Origin: Chryseobacterium gleum
GTDB taxonomy: Bacteria > Bacteroidota > Bacteroidia > Flavobacteriales_C > GCA-002722245
Direction of reading: 5' to 3'
Length of the DNA stretch: 32,048 nt
Assembly: GCA_945871895.1 (NCBI GenBank)
Contig: CAMBXP010000022.1
Coordinates: 1-32,048, forward strand
This document shows, piece after piece, positions 6,231-14,193 of the stretch. Each line of letters starts with the position of its first letter. The first letter of the stretch is position 1. A program made the translations under genes and the position numbers. Under the pieces are notes generated by a model. That model did no database searches, was not told the origin of the DNA, and saw only the letters and a list, made by a program, of their open reading frames with translations.

Positions 6231-8153
6231 CTAATAATTAAACTCCCAAGCGCTTTTATAAGCTTCAATTTTCTCACAGTATTCTATAAAATCTTTGTAA
6301 AAAGGATGATTCGCCAAAGTAGCGCTGTTGCCTATTACCACTAGTTTTTTCTTCGCTCGGGTGAGGGCAACGTTCATGCGTCGGATATCTGATAAGAAAC
6401 CAATTTCAGCTGTTTCGTTGCTGCGCACTAAGGAGATGTAAATAATGTCGCGTTCTTGGCCCTGAAATCCGTCGATAGTTTTAATGGCTAATTTGATTGG
6501 AAAGGTTTTAAAATCATCATCTTCTTCTACCAATTGCGTGAGATATTGCACTTGTTCTTTGTATGGAGAAATGATGCCCACAGTTAAAATTTCTTGTGAT
6601 GAAATTTGGTATTCGTTCAGCAACAATTTTAAATGTTTGATGAGTAAAGTTGCTTCATCGGGATTGCTGTGACTTAAGCTTTCGGGATTCATGATATCAT
6701 CGAAGCTGCAGCCCGAAGTGTCAATAAAATCAACAGGTGTGTGCAAGAAGGTTTCTTCTTCGTTGTAGCTCAATAAAGTATTTTTTACAGAATCATCGGC
6801 CTTTAATTCTCCTTTGTAAAATTTATGATTGGAGAAATTCATGATGTTTTCGTGCATGCGGTATTGTGTGTTCAGCATCACCGAAATATTATCGATGTGC
6901 ATGCAGCGTTCAAACAAAGTTTCTTTTAATCCTGCGGCTTCTGCTTTTTTCGATTTTACTGTAGGCGGTAATTGAAAATGATCGCCTGCAAAAATTACGC
7001 GTTCTGCTCTTGTGATAGGAATCCAGCACATGGGCTCTAAAGCTTGCGCTGCTTCATCAATAAAGAGTGTAGAGAAGTGTCGGCTACGCATCATTCTACC
7101 CGATGATACTACGGGAGTGCAAGCAATTACTTGCGCTTTATCAAATAGAGATTGAATGATGTAATCTTCTAAAGTGTTGGCATCGCGCATGATTTGTTTG
7201 GCTTGCTGATAGTACATTTGGCGCTGCACTCTTTCTTCGCGATTGAAAACACGTTTGTATTTTCCTGCCATTTTGAAATATTCTTCGGCTGTTTTTCTGT
7301 AGTTTTTTAGGTCTTTGTAAGATTCGTGTGCCGATATTTTTGCATCTAAAGTATTCATCAAAACTTCTTCGGAAATACGCGCAGGATTCCCTAAACGCAA
7401 TACACTTATTCCTTCGCGATGTAATTTTTCTGTGAGCAAATCTACGGCGGTATTGCTAGAGCTACACACCAAAACCTGCGATTCGTTTTTGAGTGTTTCG
7501 CGAATGGCTTGAACGAGAGTGGTGGTTTTTCCTGTTCCGGGCGGACCGTGAATAATCGCAATATCTTTGGCTGAAACAATTTTATTTACCGCTTCATTTT
7601 GCGAAGCATTTAAACGTGCAATTTGAATTTTTGGGTCGCTGTGAAAAGCTGGTTTTTTAACTTCAAAAATAACATCGCGAAGTTGTCCGAGTCGGGTACT
7701 ATTTGGTGCAGAAATCACCTTGTCTAAAGCGATATTCATTTCACGATAACTTGCTTCATCAAATAAAATATTCAATCCTAATTTTCCTTCTTCGCACCAA
7801 TCAGGAAGTTCATCTAAGGTAGTAGAGAAGCGGATTTTATTGTGTCCGAGAATCTTTACGGTCCCTATAATTTGTACCGCATCGGGATGTTTATTGGAAA
7901 ATAGTGCCGCTTGTTTTCCTCCAGAAAATTGATGAGGTTCATTAAAGTTGGTGGTGCGTTCGATGTCGAGCGACAAATATTCGCCAATACCAATTTCTTC
8001 GTTGCTAATAATTACAGGATACCAAGTTACTCCGCTTTCCTTGCGGTAATTGATGTTGTTGCGTGAGAAGTGCGCCTGGTATTGGGCAAAGTCCTCGTCG
8101 CGTTCAATCTTCAAAAGCTTTTTGAGCTGTAGTAATCTTTCAATGTTACTCAT
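6231..8153 (-). CDS. Superfamily 1 (Upf1/IGHMBP2-like) helicase
   Basis: A 640-residue ATP-dependent DNA/RNA helicase. The N-terminal 190 residues form an accessory beta-rich domain typical of IGHMBP2/Upf1-like proteins. Core motifs are in order: Q-like LNASQNEAV (about 181-189), Walker A GPPGTGKT (203-210), Ia CSSSNTAVD, Walker B DEAAQ (366-370), III AGDHFQLPPT (389-398), IV NTQYRMHENI, V TIDGFQGQERDIIYISLVRS and VI RRMNVALTRAKKKLVVIG. All catalytic motifs are intact, so it is probably active. The biological substrate is not known for most bacterial members. It lies 37 nt downstream of the AAA/DUF4143 gene on the same strand. A short diverged copy of its 5' end occurs at 9700-9743. Confidence 0.93.
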   Translation of the reverse strand: MSNIERLLQLKKLLKIERDEDFAQYQAHFSRNNINYRKESGVTWYPVIISNEEIGIGEYLSLDIERTTNFNEPHQFSGGKQAALFSNKHPDAVQIIGTVKILGHNKIRFSTTLDELPDWCEEGKLGLNILFDEASYREMNIALDKVISAPNSTRLGQLRDVIFEVKKPAFHSDPKIQIARLNASQNEAVNKIVSAKDIAIIHGPPGTGKTTTLVQAIRETLKNESQVLVCSSSNTAVDLLTEKLHREGISVLRLGNPARISEEVLMNTLDAKISAHESYKDLKNYRKTAEEYFKMAGKYKRVFNREERVQRQMYYQQAKQIMRDANTLEDYIIQSLFDKAQVIACTPVVSSGRMMRSRHFSTLFIDEAAQALEPMCWIPITRAERVIFAGDHFQLPPTVKSKKAEAAGLKETLFERCMHIDNISVMLNTQYRMHENIMNFSNHKFYKGELKADDSVKNTLLSYNEEETFLHTPVDFIDTSGCSFDDIMNPESLSHSNPDEATLLIKHLKLLLNEYQISSQEILTVGIISPYKEQVQYLTQLVEEDDDFKTFPIKLAIKTIDGFQGQERDIIYISLVRSNETAEIGFLSDIRRMNVALTRAKKKLVVIGNSATLANHPFYKDFIEYCEKIEAYKSAWEFNY

Positions 8154-8190
8154 GTTTCAAATATAGCTTTTATCTTTCTCTGATATGTAT

Positions 8191-9360
8191 TCAATACAAA
8201 AATCCAAAATGCCACAACGGTATAATGTTACCTTGTGCAAATTCCAGGTCATCTTTAACAATATACGAGTGGGGAATGTTCTGAATTTGTTTTTGTTTTT
8301 TGGATTTTCCTCCTACTTCAAAGATGAAATTATCAATAATAAAATCTCCCTTTTCGGGTATTTTTACTTCATGTATAACCTTGGTTTGTGAAATAAAGAA
8401 GGTTTCTCTTGCATTGCCTAAATTCACGTTATTTTGCCCTACTAAAACAGCACTTAAATTAGTGTTGTTTAAATATATTTTATCGGGTTTTCCCAACGAT
8501 TGAACTCCTTTTGTATTAGAATTTGCCGCAATAATTAGCCCGGCACGTTCTAAATAGTTCAAATAGTCGGGTAGCAAACTGCGAGAAATTTGAGTTAAGT
8601 CGGCTATTTTAGATAAATTGGGTTTAAAGGGAACGCTTTCCGAAATAATTTGCAGTAGCATTTTCAACTTCGCTGCTGTGGCTGGTTTTAAGTCGAGGTG
8701 TTGAATTAAATCTACTTCTAAAATAGTATTAATGACACTCATTAATTTTAATTCAAAATCTTCTTCTTGATAAAAGGGATAATAACCTTTTATTAAGTAG
8801 CGATTAAAATGGTAAATAGGTTTTTCAATGCTTTCTTTAAAACCATTACTAATCAATTCTTTTAATTGGTATTTGGCATACTTAATTCCAGTTTCAAAAT
8901 ACAAGTATTCTCTAAACGACATTCCTTCTAAAACATAATGAACTGCTCTGCGACTTAAGTCGGCATAGCCTTTCATAATGTCTAAAATGGAACTTCCGGT
9001 AAAAACAATATTGATGTCGGTAATGCTATCGTAAATATGTTTTATTTCTCCCGACCAATTTTGGTATTTATGTACCTCATCAATAAAGAGGTACTTTCCT
9101 CCTTTGTTTCTGAATTGTAGGGCTATTTCGTACAGCGACAACTTGTAAATAAACAAACTGTCGGCCGAAATGTACAAATTACTTTCAGGCGCCTTGGCTT
9201 CTTTAATGCGTTGAATCAACAGGGTGGTTTTTCCAACTCCGCGCTGCCCTGTGATGGCGATTAAGCGATTTTTCCAATTGATTTGCTCATACAAATACCT
9301 CCTTTTATCGCTTCTGTTTTGCTGTAAAATTCGCCGATGAGTTTCAATTAACTGCTCCAT
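8191..9360 (-). CDS. AAA_14/DUF4143 ATPase
   Basis: A 389-residue member of the common prokaryotic ATPase family with an N-terminal AAA_14 domain and a C-terminal DUF4143 domain. Walker A is GQRGVGKTT (38-46) and Walker B is YLFIDEVH (90-97). A sensor-like TGSSILD follows, then EGMSFREYLYFETG, the typical linker. A winged-helix-like part lies around residues 215-275. The C-terminal FIIDNFIFEVGGK resembles the D...ExK core of PD-(D/E)XK nuclease folds, to which DUF4143 is related. The cellular role of the family is uncertain. The gene has its own operator-like promoter (9380-9441), and its neighbours include remnants of other accessory genes, all consistent with an acquired module. Confidence 0.9.
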   Translation of the reverse strand: MEQLIETHRRILQQNRSDKRRYLYEQINWKNRLIAITGQRGVGKTTLLIQRIKEAKAPESNLYISADSLFIYKLSLYEIALQFRNKGGKYLFIDEVHKYQNWSGEIKHIYDSITDINIVFTGSSILDIMKGYADLSRRAVHYVLEGMSFREYLYFETGIKYAKYQLKELISNGFKESIEKPIYHFNRYLIKGYYPFYQEEDFELKLMSVINTILEVDLIQHLDLKPATAAKLKMLLQIISESVPFKPNLSKIADLTQISRSLLPDYLNYLERAGLIIAANSNTKGVQSLGKPDKIYLNNTNLSAVLVGQNNVNLGNARETFFISQTKVIHEVKIPEKGDFIIDNFIFEVGGKSKKQKQIQNIPHSYIVKDDLEFAQGNIIPLWHFGFLY

Positions 9361-9379
9361 AATGTGCTTTTGATTTATC

Positions 9380-9441
9380 CAAATATATGAAAAATGAATA
9401 GTCTACTACGCAAAAGTAAGTAAAAAATGAATAGTCTACTA
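9380..9441 (-). promoter_or_regulatory. Promoter with paired operator-like repeats for the ATPase gene
   Basis: On the minus strand TATATTTG (9380-9387) is a perfect -7 box 20 nt before the ATG. A TTTG (9411-9414) lies 23 nt upstream of it. An 18-bp direct repeat (AAATGAATAGTCTACTA core) occurs at 9391-9408, inside the promoter spacer, and at 9424-9441, just upstream; the copies are offset by 33 bp, about three helical turns. The second copy extends into a dyad ATGAATAGT/ACTATTCAT (9427-9446, 2-nt centre). This placement is what a repressor or autoregulator site looks like. Confidence 0.6.
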
Positions 9442-9502
9442 TTCATAAGCAATGATTGTTGTGCGTTTTATTGATTTAGGATGGCTGTTTGTTAGTCTCA
9501 AC

Positions 9503-9589
9503 TTAACTTTTGTCCTTCTTCTTCGCGTATTCAAACTCTTCTAAAAACTCCGACAGACTTTGTTCAAAGACATCGGCGATTTTACAACT
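9503..9589 (-). pseudogene. C-terminal remnant of an XRE-type regulator
   Basis: In one open frame ending at TAA 9503-9505 the minus strand encodes KIADVFEQSLSEFLEEFEYA followed by a Lys/Asp-rich tail. KIADVFE...SEF is the usual last helix of XRE/Cro-type helix-turn-helix domains. The DNA-recognition helices upstream are missing, the sequence changing character at about 9585. It is probably a deletion remnant of a regulator gene. Confidence 0.5.
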
Positions 9590-9645
9590 ACAGCAACGAA
9601 AATGAATTCAAGGTGGCTTTAGAAGGTGCTTTTAATACTTATTAA
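9589..9645 (+). pseudogene. Short coding remnant, unidentified
   Basis: The plus strand carries an open stretch reading YSNENEFKVALEGAFNTY followed by TAA. It starts exactly where the XRE remnant ends, so the two fragments of opposite strands abut at about 9585-9589. It looks like the C-terminus of a larger protein, but it is too short to identify and may be chance. Confidence 0.25.
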
Positions 9646-9699
9646 TAAGTTTCTTAAAAACGCCACAAATAATGAGGAAGAATTATGCGGGAAGAGAAA

Positions 9700-9743
9700 T
9701 TCAAAAGCTTTTTGAGTTGCAATAATCTTTGCGGAGTTTCCAT
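9700..9743 (-). pseudogene. Short diverged copy of the helicase 5' end
   Basis: From the ATG at 9743 the minus strand reads METPQRLLQLKKLLNF, against MSNIERLLQLKKLLKI at the helicase start. Bases 9700-9730 match 8110-8140 at 28 of 31 positions, and the three differences are synonymous. After about 15 codons homology ends, and the frame stops at about codon 30. It is either the stump of a paralogous helicase gene or a duplication made when the ATPase module was inserted upstream of the helicase. Confidence 0.6.
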
Positions 9744-9850
9744 TGTTGTAAAAGTAACCAAACTAAGATAAAAAACTTAGGGCTTGTTGTATTTCACCCA
9801 AAGCAAGGGCAACTATTTGTAGATACATGCGTTCTGTAAGAAACACAACT

Positions 9851-10192
9851 ATGAAAAAGATAATCCTTTCAAGCATTTTAGCAGTAGTTATTACTATTTC
9901 TGCATGTAAAAAACCAGTCGCTACTACCGATTGCGCAGGAACTACTTCAACCTATACCACCAACGTTAAACCTATTTTAGATGCCAATTGCGTTACTTGT
10001 CACAATGGGTCGAATAAATCAGGTGGATATGATTTAAGCACTTATTCACATGCTAAAAATGCCAAAGATGCCATCGTTGGCTCTGTTCAACACGCATCGG
10101 GTTTTGCGCCAATGCCAGAAGGAGCTTCTAAATTAGATGATGCTTCTATTAAATTAATTAATTGCTGGTCGCAGAACGGTACGCCTGAGTAG
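9851..10192 (+). CDS. Small haem c-binding lipoprotein
   Basis: A 113-residue protein, counting from the ATG at 9851 (an earlier in-frame TTG/ATG would add eight residues before the signal peptide). The signal sequence MKKIILSSILAVVITISAC ends in a lipobox-like ISAC, so Cys19 is probably lipidated. One CVTCH haem-attachment motif is at residues 47-51, and Met in APMPEG may be the distal ligand. It is therefore a monohaem c-type cytochrome of the planctomycete/Bacteroidota small cytochrome type (TTNVKPILDANCVTCH). The electron partners are unknown. The next gene is convergent, and a REPIN-like hairpin follows at 10212. Confidence 0.85.
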   Translation: MKKIILSSILAVVITISACKKPVATTDCAGTTSTYTTNVKPILDANCVTCHNGSNKSGGYDLSTYSHAKNAKDAIVGSVQHASGFAPMPEGASKLDDASIKLINCWSQNGTPE

Positions 10193-10211
10193 GTTTCTTG
10201 TTATTACTTTG

Positions 10212-10309
10212 GGCCTCATCCTCGGTCCTTCTCCAAAGGAGAAGTATGGCTCTGTTTGCTAGCGAGTAGTGGCTTCCTTCTCCTTTGGAGAAGGACCGAG
10301 GATGAGGCC
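10212..10309. repeat. Second REPIN-like doublet
   Basis: Bases 10212-10244 and 10277-10309 are perfect 33-bp inverted repeats. Each arm holds its own hairpin (CTTCTCC/GGAGAAG around AAA or TTT). The size (98 bp) and nested-palindrome design resemble 700-793, but the sequence is different and there is no GTAG foot. It lies between two convergent genes (cytochrome ends 10192, VF530 ends 10329) and could terminate both. Confidence 0.7.
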
Positions 10310-10328
10310 TCGACACGATAAGTTACTT

Positions 10329-10535
10329 TTACTTTAAGCTTTTAATATACAACTCCTCTACCTTTTTTCGGGCCCACGGCGTTTTTCTCAAAAAAGTTAA
10401 ACTCGACTTAATACTAGGGTCACTCTTGAAACAATTGATGTTTACATGATGTGCCAATTCCTCCCATGGATATAGGTCGGTGAGATGTTCCAATATTTGT
10501 TGCAAGGTTTTGCCGTGCAATGGATCGTTGTTCAT
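10329..10535 (-). CDS. VF530 family (DUF2132) DNA-binding protein
   Basis: A 68-residue small basic protein of the VF530 family. It begins [25 protein letters not shown] and continues through [31 protein letters not shown], which is nearly the whole family signature. A member from Vibrio has a solved structure and was reported to bind DNA; its role is unclear. The start codon is 41 nt from the divergent channel gene. Confidence 0.9.
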   Translation of the reverse strand: MNNDPLHGKTLQQILEHLTDLYPWEELAHHVNINCFKSDPSIKSSLTFLRKTPWARKKVEELYIKSLK

Positions 10536-10576
10536 GCTTCTAATGTAGAAGAAAACATCTTATCTTCAAGGCCTGA

Positions 10577-11776
10577 ATGGAAAAATTATTCAATTCGTAT
10601 TTGATTAAATGGACAGTGCTATGTGTTGCAGTGGGACTTTTGGTGGGCTGTGCCGTAGCCATTTTCCTGCTGGGATTAGATGAAATCATTCGCTTTACCA
10701 GAAATGAAATCGTTTACATTTATGCTTTACCCGTGGCAGGCTTGGTGATTGGCTTTGCCTACCATTATTGGGGAAAAGAGGTCGTAAAAGGAAATAATTT
10801 AATTCTCGAAGAAATTAACGAACCCAAAAAACCCATACCATTTATCATGGCTCCTATGGTGTTGTTGGCAACTTGGCTCACCCATTTTTTTGGTGGCTCG
10901 GTTGGTAGAGAAGGTACTGCTGTGCAAATGGGAAGTACAATTGCCGATAAATTCACGGTTTGGTTTAAACTCAACAACAACGACAGAAAGATTTTGTTGA
11001 TGTTAGGTATCAGTGCCGGTTTCGCCGCAGTATTTGGCACTCCGTTAGCGGGAGCAATTTTCGCAATAGAAGTAATGGCCTTGGGAGACATTAGATGGAA
11101 AGCTTTTTCCCCTAGTATTGCCGTGGCTTACATTGCTCATTTCACTTGTTTAGAGTGGGATGTTTTTCACACAGAATACCACATTAATGTATTGCCTTTT
11201 ATGAATGCGGTAAACTTAGGTTGGACAGCCGCAGCGGGCGTTCTCTTTGGTTTGTGTGCCTATTTGTTTGTGTTTAGTGGCGATGTATTTAAGAAAGTGT
11301 TTGAAAAATATATCGCTTATGCTCCTTTACGTCCTTTGATTGGCGGATTTGTTATCGTAATCGCAGTATACTTTTTAGATACCAATATCTACAATAGTTT
11401 GGGCATCGATCAAATTCAATTGTCCTTTTTTGTGCAAAGTGAAAGTCATGTTTTTTTAGTGAAATTATTACTCACCACATTTACTTTAAGTGCCGGATTT
11501 AAAGGCGGAGAAGTAACGCCTTTGTTTTTTGTTGGAGCCGCTTTAGGCAGTGCTTTATTTGCCTTTTTACCATTGCCGCTCGATTATTTGGCGGCCATAG
11601 GTTTTGTGGCCGTATTTGCTGCCGCTACCAATACACCTATTGCTTGTGCCATCATGGGCATAGAATTGTTTGGCATGAATAGCGGAATATTTATGGGGGT
11701 GGCTTGCATCGCAGCCTATTTGTGCTCAGGCAAAAAAGGGATTTTTTCTTCGCAAATTAGTTCGTGGGCGAACTAA
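10577..11776 (+). CDS. CLC-family channel/antiporter, CLC-F-like
   Basis: A 399-residue polytopic membrane protein of the CLC superfamily without CBS domains. The gating-glutamate motif GREGT is at 110-114 (Glu112). The first selectivity motif is GNNLILEEI (72-80) instead of the classic GSGIP, and the third is GGEVTPLFFVG instead of GxFxP. These replacements match what I recall of the CLC-F subgroup of fluoride/proton antiporters, which export fluoride across the inner membrane. Fluoride specificity is inferred from the motifs only, and a chloride-transporting relative cannot be excluded. No fluoride riboswitch is recognisable in the 41-nt upstream gap. Confidence 0.82.
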   Translation: MEKLFNSYLIKWTVLCVAVGLLVGCAVAIFLLGLDEIIRFTRNEIVYIYALPVAGLVIGFAYHYWGKEVVKGNNLILEEINEPKKPIPFIMAPMVLLATWLTHFFGGSVGREGTAVQMGSTIADKFTVWFKLNNNDRKILLMLGISAGFAAVFGTPLAGAIFAIEVMALGDIRWKAFSPSIAVAYIAHFTCLEWDVFHTEYHINVLPFMNAVNLGWTAAAGVLFGLCAYLFVFSGDVFKKVFEKYIAYAPLRPLIGGFVIVIAVYFLDTNIYNSLGIDQIQLSFFVQSESHVFLVKLLLTTFTLSAGFKGGEVTPLFFVGAALGSALFAFLPLPLDYLAAIGFVAVFAAATNTPIACAIMGIELFGMNSGIFMGVACIAAYLCSGKKGIFSSQISSWAN

Positions 11777-11781
11777 ATAAA

Positions 11782-11813
11782 TTTGTCTTCTGCATTTTAA
11801 TGCAATAACTTTT
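11782..11813 (+). promoter_or_regulatory. Possible promoter of porZ-recO
   Basis: TTTG at 11782-11785 and TAACTTTT at 11806-11813 (one mismatch to TAnnTTTG) are separated by 20 nt. A TGCATT/AATGCA dyad (11791-11804) lies in the spacer. The ATG follows at 11851. Confidence 0.35.
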
Positions 11814-11850
11814 AGCAAAAACAGTTAAATTGGCTCAACAATCTTTACAA

Positions 11851-14190
11851 ATGAAACAGGTATTCATCGCAGCCTTTTGGCTTTTGGCTTTTAACTTTTG
11901 CTTTGCTCAACCAGTAGCTATTGGTAAATGGCGCGATCATTTGCCCTACAACAATGGCGTGGCTGTTGCTGTTGCAGGCGATAGAATTTATTGTGCAACA
12001 ACTTCTGGTTTTTTCTATTACGACACCAAAGACAACTCGGTAAATAAACTCTCAAAGCCTGAGGGGCTAGCCGATGTAGGCGTAAACGCCATTGCTTATT
12101 CTTCTGCTTACAATACCACTATTTTAGGCTACGCCAACGGAAATATCGATTTAATTGTAGGTGATAAAATCATCAATTTTTCGCAAATACTTTACAGCAC
12201 AGTGGTGGGCGATAAATCTATCAATGCCATTTTAATTGCAGGTGATCTAGCTTACCTTTCTTGTGGTTTTGGTATTGTGGTTTTCGATTTGGCTAAAAGA
12301 GAAATAAAAGATACTTATAAGATTGGCTTTAACAGTGCCAATATCTTTGTGAATGAAATTAAAATTTACAACGGAAAGATTTATGCGGCCACCAAAAACG
12401 GAATTTATGTTGCCGATGCTAACAGTAATTTCTTAAATGACTTTCAGCAATGGACAATGTTGTATGATTTGCCGCTAGGTTCTTATAACACCATAGAAGT
12501 GGTGAACAATAAGTTGTACACTAACTTCGATAAAGGATCGAGCAATCAAGATACTTTGTATGCTTTCGATAATAGTTCTTGGACTAAGATTATTCCAGCC
12601 GGTTATGTAAATGATGATGTTGCCGATTTAAATGCTGGCAGCAGTGGTTTATTGGTTTGCTTAACACGAAAGGCATGGGCTTTAAATGCCGATTATTCTA
12701 TCAAACAAGAGTATTCTGATTTACATTTCAATATTGTTTATTGGTGGGAGTCTTTACCTACTGAAATGATTGAGGTGAACGGCACTTATTATTTTTCCGA
12801 TAAAAGATACGGTATGGTAAAATTCTTGGGTACACAAGGAGAATATCTTATGCCTAACGGTCCGCTCGACATTAGCACCTGGGAAATGAAAGCCAAATTG
12901 GGCAACGTGTGGGTGGTAAGTGGTGGTTATAGAAGTGATTTTTCAGATACTTACACCAACCTTGGTTTTTATCGTTACGATGGCACTGCATGGCGTAATT
13001 TTTTCGCAGATATAACACCCGGTTTGGATACCTTGTTGGATATCGTCACAGTGGCTCCCGATCCTACTTTGGCCAATAAAGCTTATTTAGGTTCTTATTT
13101 AAAGGGCGCTGGAGAATTTAACAACAACCAAATGGTTGCGGTTTACAATCAGTACAATAGTCCGTTTCAATCCATGGTTAGCGGGCGTGTATTAAACACT
13201 GGTTTAGATTTCGATGCCGAAGGTAATTTGTGGGCATTGTGTAGCGGTTTTCCTGGTTTTCCTGTTTCTAAGCCTTTGCTTGTATACAAAAAGGGAATTG
13301 GGTGGCAGGGCTTTTCTATACCAGCAGTTAGCTCATCTCCTTCGGTTTTATTAAAGTTAATGGTTGATTCTAAAGGCAATAAATGGATGATTCGCACCAA
13401 ACAAAATTTTGGTATTGCTGTAGCCAAAGAGAAAGACAATAATTTGAATTCATCTACGCAATTTTATACACGAGAATTAAACAAATTGGTGGATAATGGT
13501 TCTTTGCCTTCGGAGAGAGTGAATGAGGTAGCAGAAGATAAAAACGGACAAATATGGATTGCTACCGACCAAGGGGTAGCAGTGATTTACAATACCGAGA
13601 ATTTGTTTTCGGGCGCTATCAATGCCGAGCAAGTGTTAATACAAGAAGATGGTGTTTGGCGTCATTTGTTGGAGGCCGATAGAGTAACTGCTATTGCTAT
13701 CGATGGAGGCAATAAAAAATGGTTTGGTACCGATGGTAATGGTGTGTACCAAATGTCGGAAGACAGCAAAACGCAACTCAAACATTTCACTGCCGAGAAC
13801 AGCCCACTTCTGTCGAATAAGATTATCGATATCACTATAGATGAAAAGATGGGCGATGTTTTTTTTGCTACCGACAAAGGAATTGTGTCTTACAAGGGTA
13901 CAGCCACTGATGGCGCTGATGCCAATGGAGATGTGTATGCGTATCCTAATCCGGTTAAACCCGATTTTATAGGTGCTATTGGCATCATCAATTTGGTAGA
14001 CAATGCACTCATTAAAATTACTGATGTAAGTGGAAATGTTGTGCACGAGACAAAGGCAGAGGGCGGACAAGCTACTTGGAATGGTAAGTTGGCCAATGGT
14101 GATCGCGCTGCAACAGGTGTATATTTGGTGTTTATCTCTAATGGCGACGGTACAGAGAAGGCGGTGACTAAAATTTTATTTATCAATTAA
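11851..14190 (+). CDS. porZ: PorZ-like T9SS protein with type A sorting domain
   Basis: A 779-residue protein, counting from the ATG at 11851 (a TTG at 11830 would precede the signal peptide). A signal peptide, MKQVFIAAFWLLAFNFCFAQ, is followed by IGKWRDHLPYNNGVAVAV and repeated propeller blades (GLADVGVNAIAY, NGKIYAATKNGIYVAD, GQIWIATDQGVAVI, KKWFGTDGNGVYQM). The last 85 or so residues (YPNPVKPDF to GVYLVFISNGDGTEKAVTKI) form a type A T9SS C-terminal domain. PorZ is part of the outer-membrane attachment complex with PorU, PorV and PorQ, which anchors T9SS cargo to anionic LPS. The length matches known PorZ. It is followed by recO after 3 nt, a pairing I have seen in Bacteroidota. Confidence 0.85.
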   Translation: MKQVFIAAFWLLAFNFCFAQPVAIGKWRDHLPYNNGVAVAVAGDRIYCATTSGFFYYDTKDNSVNKLSKPEGLADVGVNAIAYSSAYNTTILGYANGNIDLIVGDKIINFSQILYSTVVGDKSINAILIAGDLAYLSCGFGIVVFDLAKREIKDTYKIGFNSANIFVNEIKIYNGKIYAATKNGIYVADANSNFLNDFQQWTMLYDLPLGSYNTIEVVNNKLYTNFDKGSSNQDTLYAFDNSSWTKIIPAGYVNDDVADLNAGSSGLLVCLTRKAWALNADYSIKQEYSDLHFNIVYWWESLPTEMIEVNGTYYFSDKRYGMVKFLGTQGEYLMPNGPLDISTWEMKAKLGNVWVVSGGYRSDFSDTYTNLGFYRYDGTAWRNFFADITPGLDTLLDIVTVAPDPTLANKAYLGSYLKGAGEFNNNQMVAVYNQYNSPFQSMVSGRVLNTGLDFDAEGNLWALCSGFPGFPVSKPLLVYKKGIGWQGFSIPAVSSSPSVLLKLMVDSKGNKWMIRTKQNFGIAVAKEKDNNLNSSTQFYTRELNKLVDNGSLPSERVNEVAEDKNGQIWIATDQGVAVIYNTENLFSGAINAEQVLIQEDGVWRHLLEADRVTAIAIDGGNKKWFGTDGNGVYQMSEDSKTQLKHFTAENSPLLSNKIIDITIDEKMGDVFFATDKGIVSYKGTATDGADANGDVYAYPNPVKPDFIGAIGIINLVDNALIKITDVSGNVVHETKAEGGQATWNGKLANGDRAATGVYLVFISNGDGTEKAVTKILFIN

Positions 14191-14193
14191 ATT

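Noticed and set aside
9827..9850. Upstream extension of the haem c lipoprotein
   Set aside because: It would place eight polar residues before the signal peptide; the ATG at 9851 gives a normal lipoprotein signal.
10536..10576. Fluoride riboswitch upstream of the CLC gene
   Set aside because: The gap is only 41 nt and shows none of the conserved stem-loops of the crcB motif.
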